Source: Chamaecrista fasciculata (Eukaryota; Streptophyta; Magnoliopsida; Fabales; Fabaceae). Taken from it: 64,000 nucleotides of DNA. Below, piece after piece: positions 24,435 through 36,345 of this stretch (position 1 is the first letter of the stretch; the number at the start of each line of letters is the position of its first letter). Location: positions 87,093 to 151,092 of the forward strand of contig QANZ01045097.1 in NCBI GenBank assembly GCA_003254925.1, in the 5' to 3' direction. A program made the translations under genes and the position numbers. A model generated the notes under the pieces. It was given only the letters and a program-made list of their open reading frames with translations. It ran no database searches and was not told the DNA's origin.

Positions 24435-27215
24435 AATTTAGTAAGATTCTTTTGTTTTTTTCAGTCCATGTTTGTACAAGAATGAAGATATATGAATCTG
24501 AGAGTTTTTGTATTAGGTAAAAATTCTAAGTGTACTATCTAGTGCCATTTCGAATTGCATCAAACAAAAATACGTAAGGGAATAGGAGTTTGTTCAGTTC
24601 TTTGTAACTAATGAACAATAAACTGCAAACATAGCCAATAGAGCTTTGTCCCATCGATTTAGTTTGTCGGAGTATATATATATATATATATTGAATAGTG
24701 AACCTAGAGAGACGGATGAGTTGCAGAGAAATCAGACTAAATACAAAGATAAAGATTCCTATTTTCAAAAATAATTAGCATTTGAATCTTATGCTAAATC
24801 AATGATAAACACTCATCAAAGCATGTGCTGTAACTGGATGGCTTATTAACACAAATCCTTAATAATTTTATAGATGGCAGTGGGCATAATTATTCTGGAT
24901 ATCTGATAGCAGCATGCGATCCTCCTTCTTAAAGATTCAGAAATCCATTTGACATGAAAATGATAGTCTTGGTATGCAATAAAAGGAAGGCTGAGCTTTC
25001 AATTTCTTAGCCAGTTTGGTCAATCAAACAATCAAGAAATGAGATAAGAGTAGTGGTATTGAGTTAAGAAACAAAAGTAAAAAGCCTTGTGTAGGGGGTC
25101 GTCCTCATAATTGTGTCTGCTTTCTGATCCTCTAACTTTGAAGAAGGAAATTTCCGTGTGCCTCTCAAATATTAATCACTTAATGAAGCCATGCAATGCT
25201 AGGACTTTTATTTTGTTTCCCATGCGGCAATAATGATAATGGTAAAGAAAAAGTGACATTGAGCTTCGGAATTTGCACGTTCAATACCATCACTTTTTCT
25301 TCCACTTAAAACCCCCACAACCCCGTACTGCAGCTTGCTTAATTACACCTTAATTTTAACTTCAATTATTAACAACCTAATTATGGCTATTGACCCCTCA
25401 TATCCTCTGAATCTTAAAGATCATAAAGACACTTTGACCAATCATTTTTGTCGGCAATTCCATTATTCAATTTTCAGTTCTACTTATATTTCAGTGAGGT
25501 AAACTTCAAAATTTTCATGCCAAGTGAATAGTGCTTATCTTGACTTAGAAATTCAAATCTGTATTAAAAATGACTTAAGGCTAGCGGATACTAAAACTGG
25601 CCAAAATTGTCGTCATCCTCCTAGAAGATTCCTGCGAATTTAGCTTTGAAATGAAAGCAATCAAAAGTAAATGGCTGTAAAGGTTAATGCTTTGCTTTTG
25701 TTTCCTGCACAAAAGAAGGTAAGAACTAAGAAGTCACAAGTAGATTAATAAGGAACATGCATAATACTTGTAATTTTCATTGTAACTTAATAAACTATAT
25801 TATTTTGTATCCATATTTTTTAAATCAATTTACTGCCAGACCCTTTGGATGTGGCCCCAGTGGAATAAATCAAGCTTGTTTGTTCTTCACAGAATGTGCC
25901 ATTTTTTAGGCCCTGTTTTGCTCGTGCCCTTCCTTTTCTAGCTTTGATAGTTATCATTGTGAGAAGTGTGTCATGTATTGTTTGCTGAAATCATTCACAT
26001 TGACAAGAGAAAAAAAAAGGAAATTAGCAAAGTTAGAGAATCAAAAATAAGTGATGGTTGTACATTTCAATCAAATAATTAAGTGGGGGAAACAGAAAAC
26101 GACTCAAAAGAGTCTATGATATATTCTGACATTTTGGTGAATATCTTTAAATACTGTTGCAAACATTAAAATAATAATGGGGAAAAAAGGACATTTCCAT
26201 TTCATAAATCTTTTATACCTTTTTCTTTATTTCTTTATCTTTTGGGTTTGGGTTAATGCAATCATCATGTCTCAGAGCTAGATGAAAGTAAAAAGACTGA
26301 AAGAAAGAAAAAAACTTTGAAACACATGAATACATGGAATCTCAGAAATGCATATGCATCTCTTGTAGATGTATCTTTTAGCATTTTTTTACTAAAAAAA
26401 AAACATTTCTCTTTGCGGTAGGTTGATCCCTAGCAAGATAGATTAATTTAATAGGCGCGGCCAACAAGTGATTGAGTTTGAATTATGCAGAAAAAGAAAA
26501 TTAGCTTTTGGATTAAAAGAAAATTCAAATTCTGAACTAATCAAACTTCCGGTAGCATTGCCTGTACAAACTTAATGGATGACAGATACTTTAATACTCA
26601 AATAAATAGATAAGTTGTGTTTAACATTTATCCTTAACAAATTCATTTATGGGCTTTTCGATCCTTCTTGAGTGGTGTGACACATGGTATCATCATAGTT
26701 TGCAATAAATAAACATATCTGAGACGTAAAAACCCAATCAATTAACTCACATCATGAATCATTACCTCGCACGTGCGACCCATCCATACATTCAATACAA
26801 GGATCATTCTTGATTGAGAAAAACTCTTGTTGATCAAGTAAAATTACTATACAAACTTCTCTTATACCCATTTCTTCCATTTTTTATTGTGATTCAAACA
26901 TTGAAAAAGAACAATGAAAAAACTTTGGGGTGGTGGGGTGGTCACTGGGGCAGTAGTACAGTACCAAGTACGGTGAGTTCTTTGTTTTGCAGGAATAGAG
27001 TGACATTTCTCATATCACACCACTATAATACAAAGGCTTTTTGGTGCTCCACCACTAAAAACTAAAGTGCATTCCCAATTACAATCTCCATCAATACCAT
27101 CATCCAATCATCCACCCAACGAAACTAGATACATACATACAAACTTAAGAGCATTTGAAACCAATGAATGAAGAAAGAGCCAAGCTAGAATCATATGAGC
27201 AAAAGGGAAATGGAA
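24435..27215. other. Intergenic, no gene seen
   Basis: 3' UTR of the uL18-like gene, then AT-rich DNA without a convincing reading frame, inverted-repeat element or RNA gene. A (TA)n tract lies near 24675-24690. Confidence 0.5.
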
Positions 27216-27259
27216 AAAAAAAAAAAAAAAAAAAAAAANAAAAAAAAAAAAAAAAAAAA
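27214..27259. repeat. Poly(A) run with one N
   Basis: More than 40 A in a row, interrupted by an N at 27239. The length is not reliable. Confidence 0.95.
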
Positions 27260-27933
27260 GGCATTGGGTCTGTGAGTGTGTGATCGTACTCTTCTATCCA
27301 TTTCATGCCAATGCCATTGTTTGGTTAGCATACTCCAAAAATTAATTGTTGAGATTGAAGAGTTTAGCAACCTGCAACTTAATAAATTACATTTACACCC
27401 CACCAATGATGGAACTTGGCTTCCAAGAAAAGGACAAAATGTACTGCAATATAAGTTGTAGGAGAGGGGGGGAATGAAATGAACCTACGGAACGCACCAA
27501 CCTTCACCCAAAGCCAAAAGGACACTGCGTGATGCTTTTCTGTAAAATTTCCTTCCTCTCCTAATTATTGCAACTTACATTCTCTGCTCTACACTCACTT
27601 CAATCCAAAGTTGCCAGGTAAAAAAAGAAAAACCTAAACCAAAGTGGGACACAGAACCCAATTTCTTCATCATCATTTACATTAGTAGTAGTATTAGTTG
27701 CTCACAACATAACATGATAATTCAAAACCTTCCTCGTTTCTACTAATTAACCACAAAATCATCTTTACATGCTTCAGCCATTCCCATTCTCAAGTCTACA
27801 ACCAAAAGAAGATAAAGAACAAAAGGAAAACAAAAAAGAAAAAGAAAAAAAGGGAATAAAGTGTCATGTCTCTGTCTTTCCCCTGCTTTCTTTGCTCCTA
27901 GAGAGTGAACCATAGCTGATAATTCTTCTTCTC

Positions 27934-29354
27934 TCACATGAGTGAGCATGCATTTGGATTCTCGTCACTGAACATCTGGGGTGGTGGAACTGGCTCCATG
28001 TAATACAAAGGACCATAATTATTATACCCATAGCCATAGCCATAACCATAGGGTGGTGCCACAGACTCCATCTTGCTCTGCTCCAATTTTCCTCCTCCAC
28101 CTTCGCCGCCGCCGCCGGCGGCAACCTCCTCAAGTTTCTTGTTATCTCCACCGCTTTTCTTCTTACCGCCGCCTTTGCCTCCTCCTTCTTTCTCACCGGC
28201 GTTACCTTCTTTCTCTTTCTCCTTCTTGTCCTTTTCCTTTTCCTTCTCTTTGTCTTTGTCCTTCTTGGGAGGGACCACCTCAACCTTCCTCTTGAGTCTC
28301 TCCATTAAACTTTCAACCAGTGCTTTCACATCCATAGACCCCTTCACCGTTATGGTTTCCTTCTCCTTGTCTATAGATAATTCCTGTACTCCTGTACCAC
28401 CATTGTGAGTAATAACTAATAAGCACCATCATCAACAAAAATAACCCACAAAAAAAATCAACCAAAACTGAAATTCAGGTTATTATTAATGAAACCTTTG
28501 GTCTTGGACACTGTCTTGCGAATTCTCTCGATGCATCCCTGGCAGTGGAATGCCACCTTCAGAACCACCGTGGTCACTTGAGGCTGATTTACAGAACAAA
28601 ATCAAAATCATTTCAGTAAAAACAGAGAAGTATGAATGAATTAGACATGAAACAGAAATGGGCGTTGACCTCTTTGGACTTTTTGTCTTCGGGGTTCTTC
28701 TTCTTCTCAGGCTTATCATCGGATTTCTTCTTGTCAGATTTGGAGTCATTGGTGTCCTTCTTAGGTTGAGGAGAGAGGATGTCTACTTTCTTCTTGGTCT
28801 TCTCGGCGAGCTTGTCTCGAAGCTTCAAGGGCTCCACATTTCCGGTGATGGTCAACTTGCCGGAATCGCTATCTGCCTTCACGGTTTGCACGCCTTCAAC
28901 AACAATGTGGAATTTCAAGGCTTGAGTATGCGTACAAATACAGTGAATAACATATTAAAACAAAGAAATTAAACAGAACAAACATGAACGAGGCCGGAAA
29001 TTAAAGAGAACAAATGAATCGGAGTAAATTAAAACATTCGAAATGAAAGTGAAAATTAAGGGAAAAAATAGAAGCAGACCTTGAAAGCCCTTAACGCAAC
29101 GGATGATCCTGGAAGCACAGCCATCACAATGCATGTCGACCTTCAAAACGACAGGGGAAGGTGTAGTAGTCTCATCTTTCTTGGGTGCATCGCTCTTATT
29201 GTTCTCTTTCTTCTGACCCTCATTTTTCTGGGTCTTCTTCTTCTGCTACATTACACAAGCATAATCAGCAAACAACATTGTTAATAATACTATTCGTAAA
29301 CAGAGAGAGGAAGAAGAAGAAGAAGGGTTTTGGTTAATTAACTACCTCGCCCAT
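27934..29354 (-). CDS. Heavy-metal-associated isoprenylated plant protein (HIPP), two HMA domains
   Basis: HIPPs are metal-binding proteins with HMA domains anchored to membranes by prenylation; roles include metal handling and stress responses. Exons in order: 29354-29346, 29242-29080, 28893-28670, 28583-28496, 28391-27934. They total 942 bases, giving 313 residues. HMA1 (about 34-97) has KVDMHCDGCASRI with Cys42 and Cys45. HMA2 (about 137-200) has KVAFHCQGCIERI with Cys146 and Cys149. Between and after them are Lys-rich linkers (KKDKDKEKEKEKDKKEKEKE) and a Gly-rich segment, then a YGYGYGYNNYGP repeat. It ends CSLM, a CaaX box favouring farnesylation. The first coding exon has only nine bases (M-G-E), chosen because it restores an ATG with a proper donor; this is the least certain join. 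A (GA)n tract at 29395-29436 lies in the 5' UTR or promoter. Confidence 0.94.
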
Positions 29355-29392
29355 TGCGATTTGAAGAACAATATGATATGAGTAGTAGAAAT

Positions 29393-29394
<2 letters not shown>

Positions 29395-29436
<42 letters not shown>
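29395..29436 (-). repeat. (GA)n/(CT)n microsatellite upstream of HIPP
   Basis: About 20 GA units lie 40 bases upstream of the HIPP start codon, reading as (CT)n on the coding strand. CT-rich tracts are common in plant 5' UTRs. Confidence 0.9.
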
Positions 29437-29439
<3 letters not shown>

Positions 29440-29871
29440 TAAAGGAGAAAAAAGAGTGAGAGTAGTGGGTGTGCGTGAGAGTTGGTTACGCGAGCGAGTA
29501 TGGTGGTTACTGTGCAGTGCTTGCTCGCTAAGTCTGAAAAGACGGTGATGATATTTATGAATCACTAACATGAATACATGATGGTATGTAATATCTTATG
29601 TATGTATGTATGTCCGTATGTTATGATGTCAATATGCATACATATATAATTTGGAGAGTGGATCATCTCCCTTTAATCCCCTCTCCCTTTCTCTCCCTTT
29701 CATTTAATCTCCACCATTAAACTCATCCAATGGATCAAATCAAGGCCACGTCTTCATTAATCTTAAATGCACCATTTCATTTTCAATTTTAGCACGAAAA
29801 GCATCAACTTGACAAGTTACAGCAATATTTACATAACAGCCGATGGGTAACCAAAAAATAGGAATGTTTTA

Positions 29872-30330
29872 GGTTAAAATATCATTTTGGTCCACAAACT
29901 ATAGGTAAGTTTCATCTTGATTCTAAAACTGTTTTGTTGTTCTATTTTGATCTTCAAATTTTTATATTTGTTCTATTTAAGTTCCCAAAATGTGATTTTT
30001 TCGAGTTTTTATCATTATTTATAACCTAAATAGTTGAGATGAACCATTTATCTTTTATATGTGTCTTAATAAGTGGATTGTCAAAAAGAAAAAAAAATAT
30101 TATTTTTAATCACAAATTGGAGATAAAAATCAACTATAAATTTATTTTGAATTTGTGTATAAGAATGAAAATTTTTTCTGTTTGTCAACTCACTTATTAT
30201 AACACATATGATAATATTAGAAATAACGGCATAAAGTCATAAACATATATATGAAATCACATTTTTGGTGACCCAAACAAAACAAATGTGCAAGATTTAG
30301 GAAAAAATGAAATTTTAGGACCTAAATGAG
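29872..30330. mobile_element. Foldback MITE, family A copy 2 (nested)
   Basis: It matches the element at 4022 in order: 'ggttaaaat..cattttggtcc', 'tttatatttgttctattt', 'aaaatgtgattttt', then the inverted right half with 'gaaatcacatttttgg' and 'aacaaatgtg'. It is nested inside the 29653-31015 element. Confidence 0.65.
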
Positions 30331-30348
30331 TATTTGATTGAATATTTT

Positions 30349-30726
30349 AGGCAAAAGCACCTTTTTTGCCCCCCAAACTTTACATCTACTTTCAATTTCA
30401 TCCCCACTATTGTTTTTTATTATAAATTTCGCCTCTAATATTTTACATTTTGGGAAGTTTTATCTTTTGACTACTTCCAATAAGTTAATAACATATATAC
30501 TTCATCGTGTTTTTTAATATGAGTTAGAATTTGAGTTTTCTTTTCTATCAATTTTACATATTATATTATTAGTCACATAGAATCTATCATTATATTTGAC
30601 TAAAATAAGAGAAAATAATAAAATGGTCAAAATATAAAATTTTAAGGATGAAATTGAAAATAAAAAAATATTATGAATAAAATTAAAAATTGATGTAAAT
30701 TTTTTTTAAAAAAGTTACTTTTATCA
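30349..30726. mobile_element. Foldback MITE (nested)
   Basis: The left end ggcaaaagcaccttttttgcc..aactttacatctac is mirrored at the right by 'gatgtaaattttt..aagttacttttatc'. The arms also mirror 'tcaatttcatccc' with 'ggatgaaattga'. No coding. Confidence 0.5.
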
Positions 30727-31333
30727 ATAGAAATTTATGTACTTAGACTTAGAAAACATGCATGGAGAGCCAATATATAGCACCAGTTGAATCTTTCGAA
30801 GTTAATTCGTTGTTTGTTTGTTTTTTAATTGGCCAACCCATCTTTTGTTCATAAATGAAATGATGCCTTTTCAAAAAGAAAAAATAATAAATGAAATGAT
30901 GCATTTAATTTGGGGACACGTGGACTTGATGATATTCATTGGATGAATTTAATGATGGAGATTGAATGAAAGGGAGAGAAAGGGAGAGAGGGTTAAAGGG
31001 AGAGGATCCACTCCCTATAATTTGTGGGGCATGAATAAAGTGACAAGAAGTTTCGGGGTCCCTAATGGGAAGCCTCCTCCTAAGTTGTAACCCAAAAATG
31101 TAGCTCATAAAAACATAAGCATATCATCAACACATGATGATTGATGTCTATATCAAAATTATTTGTTAAATTTGACTTATCGATTATCTTGTAAGAATAG
31201 ATTTGGTCACATTTTATTAACAACTTACTAATTGCTTAAGAATGGTCTATTACTTATTCTGTTGAGTGTTGACTATTTGAATGTTTTGTCCTTCTCTAAA
31301 CACTTTGTATAAAGAATTTACACAAAATTAAAA

Positions 31334-31742
31334 GGCTAAAGTCTAAATTTGGTCTTATATCTTTTACTCAGTTGCCAATTTGGTCCTATATTTTTTCTTT
31401 TTGCACTTTTAATCTCATATATTTGGATCAGGTCCCAATTTTAGTCTCATAAGTCATATCTTCTTTTGTTGCAGATTTGGTCCCCCATCTTTGCGTTAAT
31501 TACAAAATTACTCCTATATCTTTGAGTCAGGCTTAGAAATAGTCACATATCTTTACAAAAGGATCAACTAATGATTGATCCTTTTACAAAGATATAGTAC
31601 TAATTCTGCAACTCTACTAAAAAATATGAGACAAAAAATGGGACATTTTGCAAAGATATAAGACAAAAAATGCAACAAAAAAAGATACAGGACCAAATTG
31701 AAAATTGAGAAAAAGATATGAGACCAAATTTGCACTTTGGCC
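31334..31742. mobile_element. Foldback MITE, family B copy 4, with TSD
   Basis: The termini GGCTAAAGTCTAAATTTGG and, inverted, GGCCAAAGTGCAAATTTGG start arms that pair along almost the whole 409 bp. The flanks carry AAATTAAAA (31325-31333) and AAACTAAAA (31743-31751), a 9-bp duplication with one mismatch, indicating a Mutator-type non-autonomous element. Confidence 0.8.
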
Positions 31743-32072
31743 AAACTAAAATTTTGAAGAGGCTTCTCTTTAATTGTGAGAGACAGAGTTGATGGGCTTT
31801 AGGATAAATTTCAAAACTCATGCAACTATCTTTCAGCCTTCCTGATTTTCTTCAGTAAGCAAGGCTAGACCCACATTGGAGCAACCAAACTTGATTGGTC
31901 TTCTAAGGCCCAACTTGTTAATGAGCGACTACGGGCTTCACTTTGGACTGAAAACAATAATAGGCTTTTGTAGAATCATTTGAAGCCCATGGAGATTCCC
32001 GGCTTTGACCAAGTCAGTAAGTCCGTGGCTAGAGCAAGAGCTTGAGTTACTGGTAGTGCATATTTTTTTTTA

Positions 32073-32612
32073 GGTCAAAGGGTCATTTTGGTCCTAAATG
32101 TATGACCTAATGTTCATTTTGGTCCATTATGTTTCAAAATGTTCAAATTGGTCCTAAATGTTAGCAAAATGATTCATTTTGGTCTTAAATGTTGGTAAAA
32201 TGTTTTATTTTGGTCCCAAATTATTGAATTTGATCATATTTCTCTCGTCTCTTATTTCAAGTTCAAAGTACTTATTAAGAGGAACTTGTAGCTCTGAATT
32301 CATCGTATTCGATTTTGAAATGAGAGAAATATAACCAACTTTGCTCGTTTGATCATGAGACGAGAAGTCTACTTTTAGGACTGATTTGACCTCGTTTGCT
32401 AACGGCTCCAATTGTATAAAGAAAGTACTCTTCGAGAACAATACGTAGCTCTAAACTTATTACGTTTGAACTTGAAACAAGCCATATTCAATTGTTGTGA
32501 CCAAAATAAAACATTATGCAAATATTTAGGACAAATTTGAACATTTTGAAACATAATGGACCAAAATGAACATCAGGACATACATTTAGGACCAAAATGA
32601 ACCTTTAATGTT
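32073..32612. mobile_element. Foldback element, 'attttggtcctaaatgt' family
   Basis: Roughly 150-bp arms mirror each other: left 'cattttggtcctaaatgtat', 'ggtccattatgtttcaaaat', 'gttttattttggtcc'; right the same blocks inverted. The interior (32250-32470) shares blocks with 20640-20880. No coding. Confidence 0.7.
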
Positions 32613-33560
32613 GAGTTTAGACTTTAGAGTGTTAAAACTTTTAGATGAGTTCAAGTATATATTTGTATTGTTGTTTGATAGATGTGGTTGCATATAAATT
32701 TCAGCCAGCCACGTTTGTTATATCGGGTGGGTTTGACTAGTCCATCCATCTACAAATAATCTATCATATCCCCATTGTAAGGATTTGGACCCCTCCTCTA
32801 TTACTTTCACGAATAGGTGCATGCATGATTAATAAGAGATGTTAATTTTCTCTTTTGTATTTTTGTATTACCAACCATATTTCAATAAGCAGAAACAAAA
32901 GGAAAGAAAACAGTGTGGAGATAGATGCTTTAACTTCATTTAAAATTTAAAGTGAAGTGTGGGGCATTGTGAAAAACAAAGCTTCCCAAAACGACTAATT
33001 GACTGATTGTCTTGCCCTTGCCCTTAACTATTGGGAATTGGAATATATCTAACCAACTTGGTAACATCAAACATCACTGTAAGCAAAAACCTTATATACT
33101 TAGGAGTTAAGAGAATCAATGAGACCCACCCCCTCTTATTATTATTATTATTTTAAAGAGTTTACTGTTATTTTATTTGTAACAAACTAACAATGAATGA
33201 ACCCAACGAACGTCTAAACCCATATTGATTCATTCTTCTGTATGTTTCGTCCTGCGTTTAATTTATTTCTCTCTACCATAATAGTCATCAGCATTCATTT
33301 AAAAATTAGAGAATTAACCTCTGCACTACGTAGTGCAGTGTTGAAAGAAAAAAAATTAGAGAGAGAAATGGGATATGGATCCCTTTAAGTTATAATACAC
33401 TATAAGTGTAATGCTGAAAAAGAAAATGTAAGAGCAAAAATGGTTGGGTTGGGTTTTAAAAATGATCTATTTATATTTGTTAAATAGGTCATGAGAGTAG
33501 GTCATGACCAATGAAATTAAAGGCCGATTCAACTCAACCCATTAACTAATCTTAAAATAT
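32613..33560. other. Intergenic, no gene seen
   Basis: AT-rich DNA. It contains an 18-bp perfect palindrome, CTGCACTACGTAGTGCAG, at 33321-33338. Nothing else is supported. Confidence 0.5.
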
Positions 33561-33566
33561 TGATAT

Positions 33567-33778
33567 TATTTAATATACAATTTAGTCCCTGAAAGATCAA
33601 AATGGTATACTTTTTACTCTTTAAAAGATTAAAACGGTATATTATTTAGTCCATAAAAAGGAAAAATTAGTATATTATTTTGATCTTTCAGGGACTAGTT
33701 AAATTATACATTTCAATCTTTCGGGGACCAAGTTGTTAGCTCAGTGATCTTTCAAGGACCAAATTATTAGTTTTCTCT
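33567..33778. mobile_element. Small foldback MITE
   Basis: 'atttagtccctgaaagatca' at the left is mirrored by 'gatctttcaaggaccaaat' at the right, with two further internal mirrored units ('gatctttcagggact', 'aatctttcggggacc'). Confidence 0.6.
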
Positions 33779-34456
33779 ATAATATATTATATATATTAAT
33801 AATTAATTATAAAAAAATATATATTATATATATTTGCATGTTTGCGAGTTGAGTTGGGTTCATAAACCTCTTACCCGTAGACCAACCTGCAAGTGTGCAG
33901 GTTGAAAATTTTAAACCAAATCCAATCCAACTCAACTCATAACTGTAAGTTGAATTAATTTTTGCATGTTGGCGGGAGAGGATGCTCACCTCTATGTTGT
34001 AGTATACTAGAGAGAATCCAAGAGAATGTGGGTTTTGTTAACTTTTTTTTTCTTTAGAAAATACAAACTACAAAGAATCCAGATCATAAATTTCAATGGA
34101 CTAGTCCAATCCGTACTCATTCCTATTTGAGCTGGGGGCAACCCATATGCTACATGGAAGGCAGTGATAGGCTACATTAAAAATCTAACTTCATCTCTTC
34201 TTTGTGGTCTTTTCTGTGCATCTATCTATCTATTATTATTTGAAATTAAAGATGCATTAAAATTGGTAAGTGAAGTGATAATAGTGGTGGGGGAGGATTG
34301 AGATTTGAGAATATCATCATGTGAGGAGAGAGAGAGCAAGAGGGGGGACCCATAGCCTCATAGCCTCTCTCTCCAGTTCCCACTTTTGCCATACATACAA
34401 CAGAGAGAGCCACACGGTGGCATAGTCATTTCAAGTGAAGTGTCAGCCCCATCTTC

Positions 34457-34522
34457 CACGTGGCACCCTCCCATTAGGGGCAGCATCAAATCCCACGTGC
34501 CTGCCATGGTTTTAATCACGTG
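34457..34522. promoter_or_regulatory. Cluster of three G-boxes
   Basis: CACGTG occurs at 34457-34462, 34494-34499 and 34517-34522, in CCACGTGGCA, CCCACGTGCC and TCACGTGGCC contexts, the bZIP/bHLH (ABRE or light-response) core. Three in 66 bases is far above chance in this AT-rich DNA. The nearest downstream transcription unit recognised is MIR530, about 1.7 kb away, so a distal promoter role is possible but unproven. Confidence 0.6.
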
Positions 34523-34734
34523 GCCTTTGTCCACCTGGATTGTGTGGCAGACATAAGGGTACACACCTCTTTCTACCTATTACATTGCTTGCATATCTCA
34601 AATCTTAATAATGCAGATCTTCGAATCCTTATCCCACTCACATTTCAGTTCACAATTCACAGACCAACCCAAATTGATGTAACTATATATATCATTGTTC
34701 TCGTAATCGAATAATCGAATAGGATAGAGACTCG

Positions 34735-35310
34735 GACAAGCATTCAGTTCATGGTTTGATTGGTTCAATCGGTTGAACCATTAGTCGGACCGGATGACTC
34801 AATAAATAATTATTTTTAATATATTAAATATAAATACTATATTTTTTGTTTGTGGTTTAAGAGATGCATTTAATTTATTACTAAATACATTTCTTCATCT
34901 AAATAATATAATTTTTCTCTCCACTACTAAATATTATAGATTAAATGCATTTTTTCAAGCAAGTGAATAGACTTGATGCATCTTAAACAAGATCTAATAA
35001 GTCTTAAATTCATAATAATTAATTAAATTCAACATTTCGACCCTCAAATTTCAAGTTCAACACAAAATAGAGAAGGAGGACCAAATAAGAGAATGAATAG
35101 AGAGCATAAGCAAAAAAAAAAAAATTGAGATTTTTTTAAAAAAATAATAATAATAAAACAGTTTACCCAACGGTTGGACCCGATTCGCCGGTTTTGTCCG
35201 GTTCAATCTGGTCCAACTGACAATTTAGTTATTTTGGTCGAACCAACTCGCTTTCACATTCAATTAGCGGTCAGACCGGTTGGACCGTCCGGTCCGGTCA
35301 CACTCATATA
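34735..35310. mobile_element. Probable TIR element with 'cggttgaacc/ccggtccggt' ends
   Basis: Both ends are rich in GGTTCAA, CGGTTGAACC and CCGGTCCGGT-like words in inverted arrangement, around an AT-rich middle. This is the pattern of a common plant non-autonomous element type. Ends and TSD were not fixed. Confidence 0.4.
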
Positions 35311-35984
35311 TATATATATATATATCCCCAAACTAATCATATTATTTCTTCTACCTACCTAATTTCACTCTCCTCCTACTTTTGCCCATAAATACCAAAT
35401 ACTTTGCTTCATTATAAAATATAAATGTATTCTCTTAACTATGTATAACTGCACTCCACGTACATGCTTTAACAATCATATATAGAACCAATAATGTCTG
35501 TATCTCGGAGCTATCGGACGGTTAGTTCATCACTATCTGTTGCAAACAACAAGTCAGTTCATGATTAAAAATGATTTGGAAGCTAAGGATTAGGAAAAAA
35601 ATGAGTTGGACCAATAAACCGTCCAAGAATAGATAATTGGGTCCATTTTTAAAAAATTGAAACTTTTTTTTTTCAATCTAATTTATACCGTACTTGAAAC
35701 CTTATATTGTATTGTACGATAAACTATATGTGTTGAATTATTTATTATTATTATAATTTATGTATTATTTATATCATCATGTGACGAACTCGTGACCCAA
35801 ATATATGTGTGTGTGGTTGGTTGAATAAAATAATGGGATTCTAACAACCTTAGCTTGACTAGAAGTGTAGAACTCAACTTTTGAGTTAGAGATTGTATGG
35901 CAATGGAAGGGAAGGCAATAAAGAGAGTAGATATTATATTTGATAAAGATAAAGGCATAAGTACGAGAGGTCGCAGTATTTGGT

Positions 35985-36065
35985 GAGTTGTATACAGTAG
36001 TAGTGATGACTAGTACTGAGCAGTGAGCCCCTCCTTTTATATCTCCTCTCCTTTATATCCCTTGG
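35985..36065 (+). promoter_or_regulatory. Possible MIR530 core promoter
   Basis: 'ccttttatatctcc' and 'cctttatatccc' (about 36033-36060) are TATA-box-like, in a CT-rich context 110-160 bases upstream of the predicted MIR530 hairpin. This suits a Pol II pri-miRNA start near 36070-36090. Inference from motif and distance only. Confidence 0.4.
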
Positions 36066-36164
36066 TTTATTTCTCTCTAGTTCAGTTGTAAGGTTCTCAT
36101 GTTATTAGGGAATTCCATAGTCATAATACTCATACACTCATTCCTCGCTCATAGCGTATAGAAA

Positions 36165-36345
36165 ACTATCAAGTGCCAAGATGTGGCCTTTATCTGCATT
36201 TGCACCTGCACTTTTTCTGGCTTCAACTTCATCAAAATACACATATATGATGGATTATATATCCATTAATGGGTTGAGCTAGCACAAGGTGCAGGTACAT
36301 CTGCAGACGAATGCCATCTTTGGCTAATTCACGCTACTTTCGCAA
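36165..36345 (+). ncRNA. MIR530: MIR530 precursor
   Basis: The 5' arm contains TGCATTTGCACCTGCACTTT (36195-36214, plus a final T at 36215), matching plant miR530 (TGCATTTGCACCTGCACCTT/A in poplar and rice as I recall) except near the 3' end. The 3' arm has AGGTGCAGGTACATCTGCAG (36288-36307), which pairs with it as the star strand with few mismatches. Pairing continues outwards: 'gccaagatgtggc' before the mature site pairs with 'gccatctttggc' after the star. The loop is about 70 bases, normal for plants. The mature sequence starts with T as expected for AGO1 loading. miR530 targets reported in other plants include PLUS3-domain and zinc-knuckle proteins; no target is in this window. No expression data. 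Confidence 0.9.

Larger units (their letters stand above)
29653..31015. mobile_element. TIR element with 8-bp TSD, hosting two other elements
   Basis: The left end GGAGAGTGGATCATCTCCC and the inverted right end GGGAGTGGATCCTCTCCC start inverted repeats of about 140 bp ('ctctccctttctctcccttt', 'ccaccattaaactcatccaa'). The flanks share TATAATTT (29645-29652 and 31016-31023), an 8-bp duplication of hAT type, although a 9-bp MULE duplication with one mismatch also fits. The interior is filled by a family A foldback (29872-30330) and another foldback (30349-30726). No transposase. Confidence 0.75.

Noticed and set aside
28073-28408. Pro/Ser-rich plus-strand frame
   Set aside because: Antisense shadow of the Lys/Gly-rich end of the HIPP gene.
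33321-33338. 18-bp perfect palindrome CTGCACTACGTAGTGCAG as an operator-like site
   Set aside because: Single occurrence with no gene close by; it may be chance or a remnant of a foldback element.
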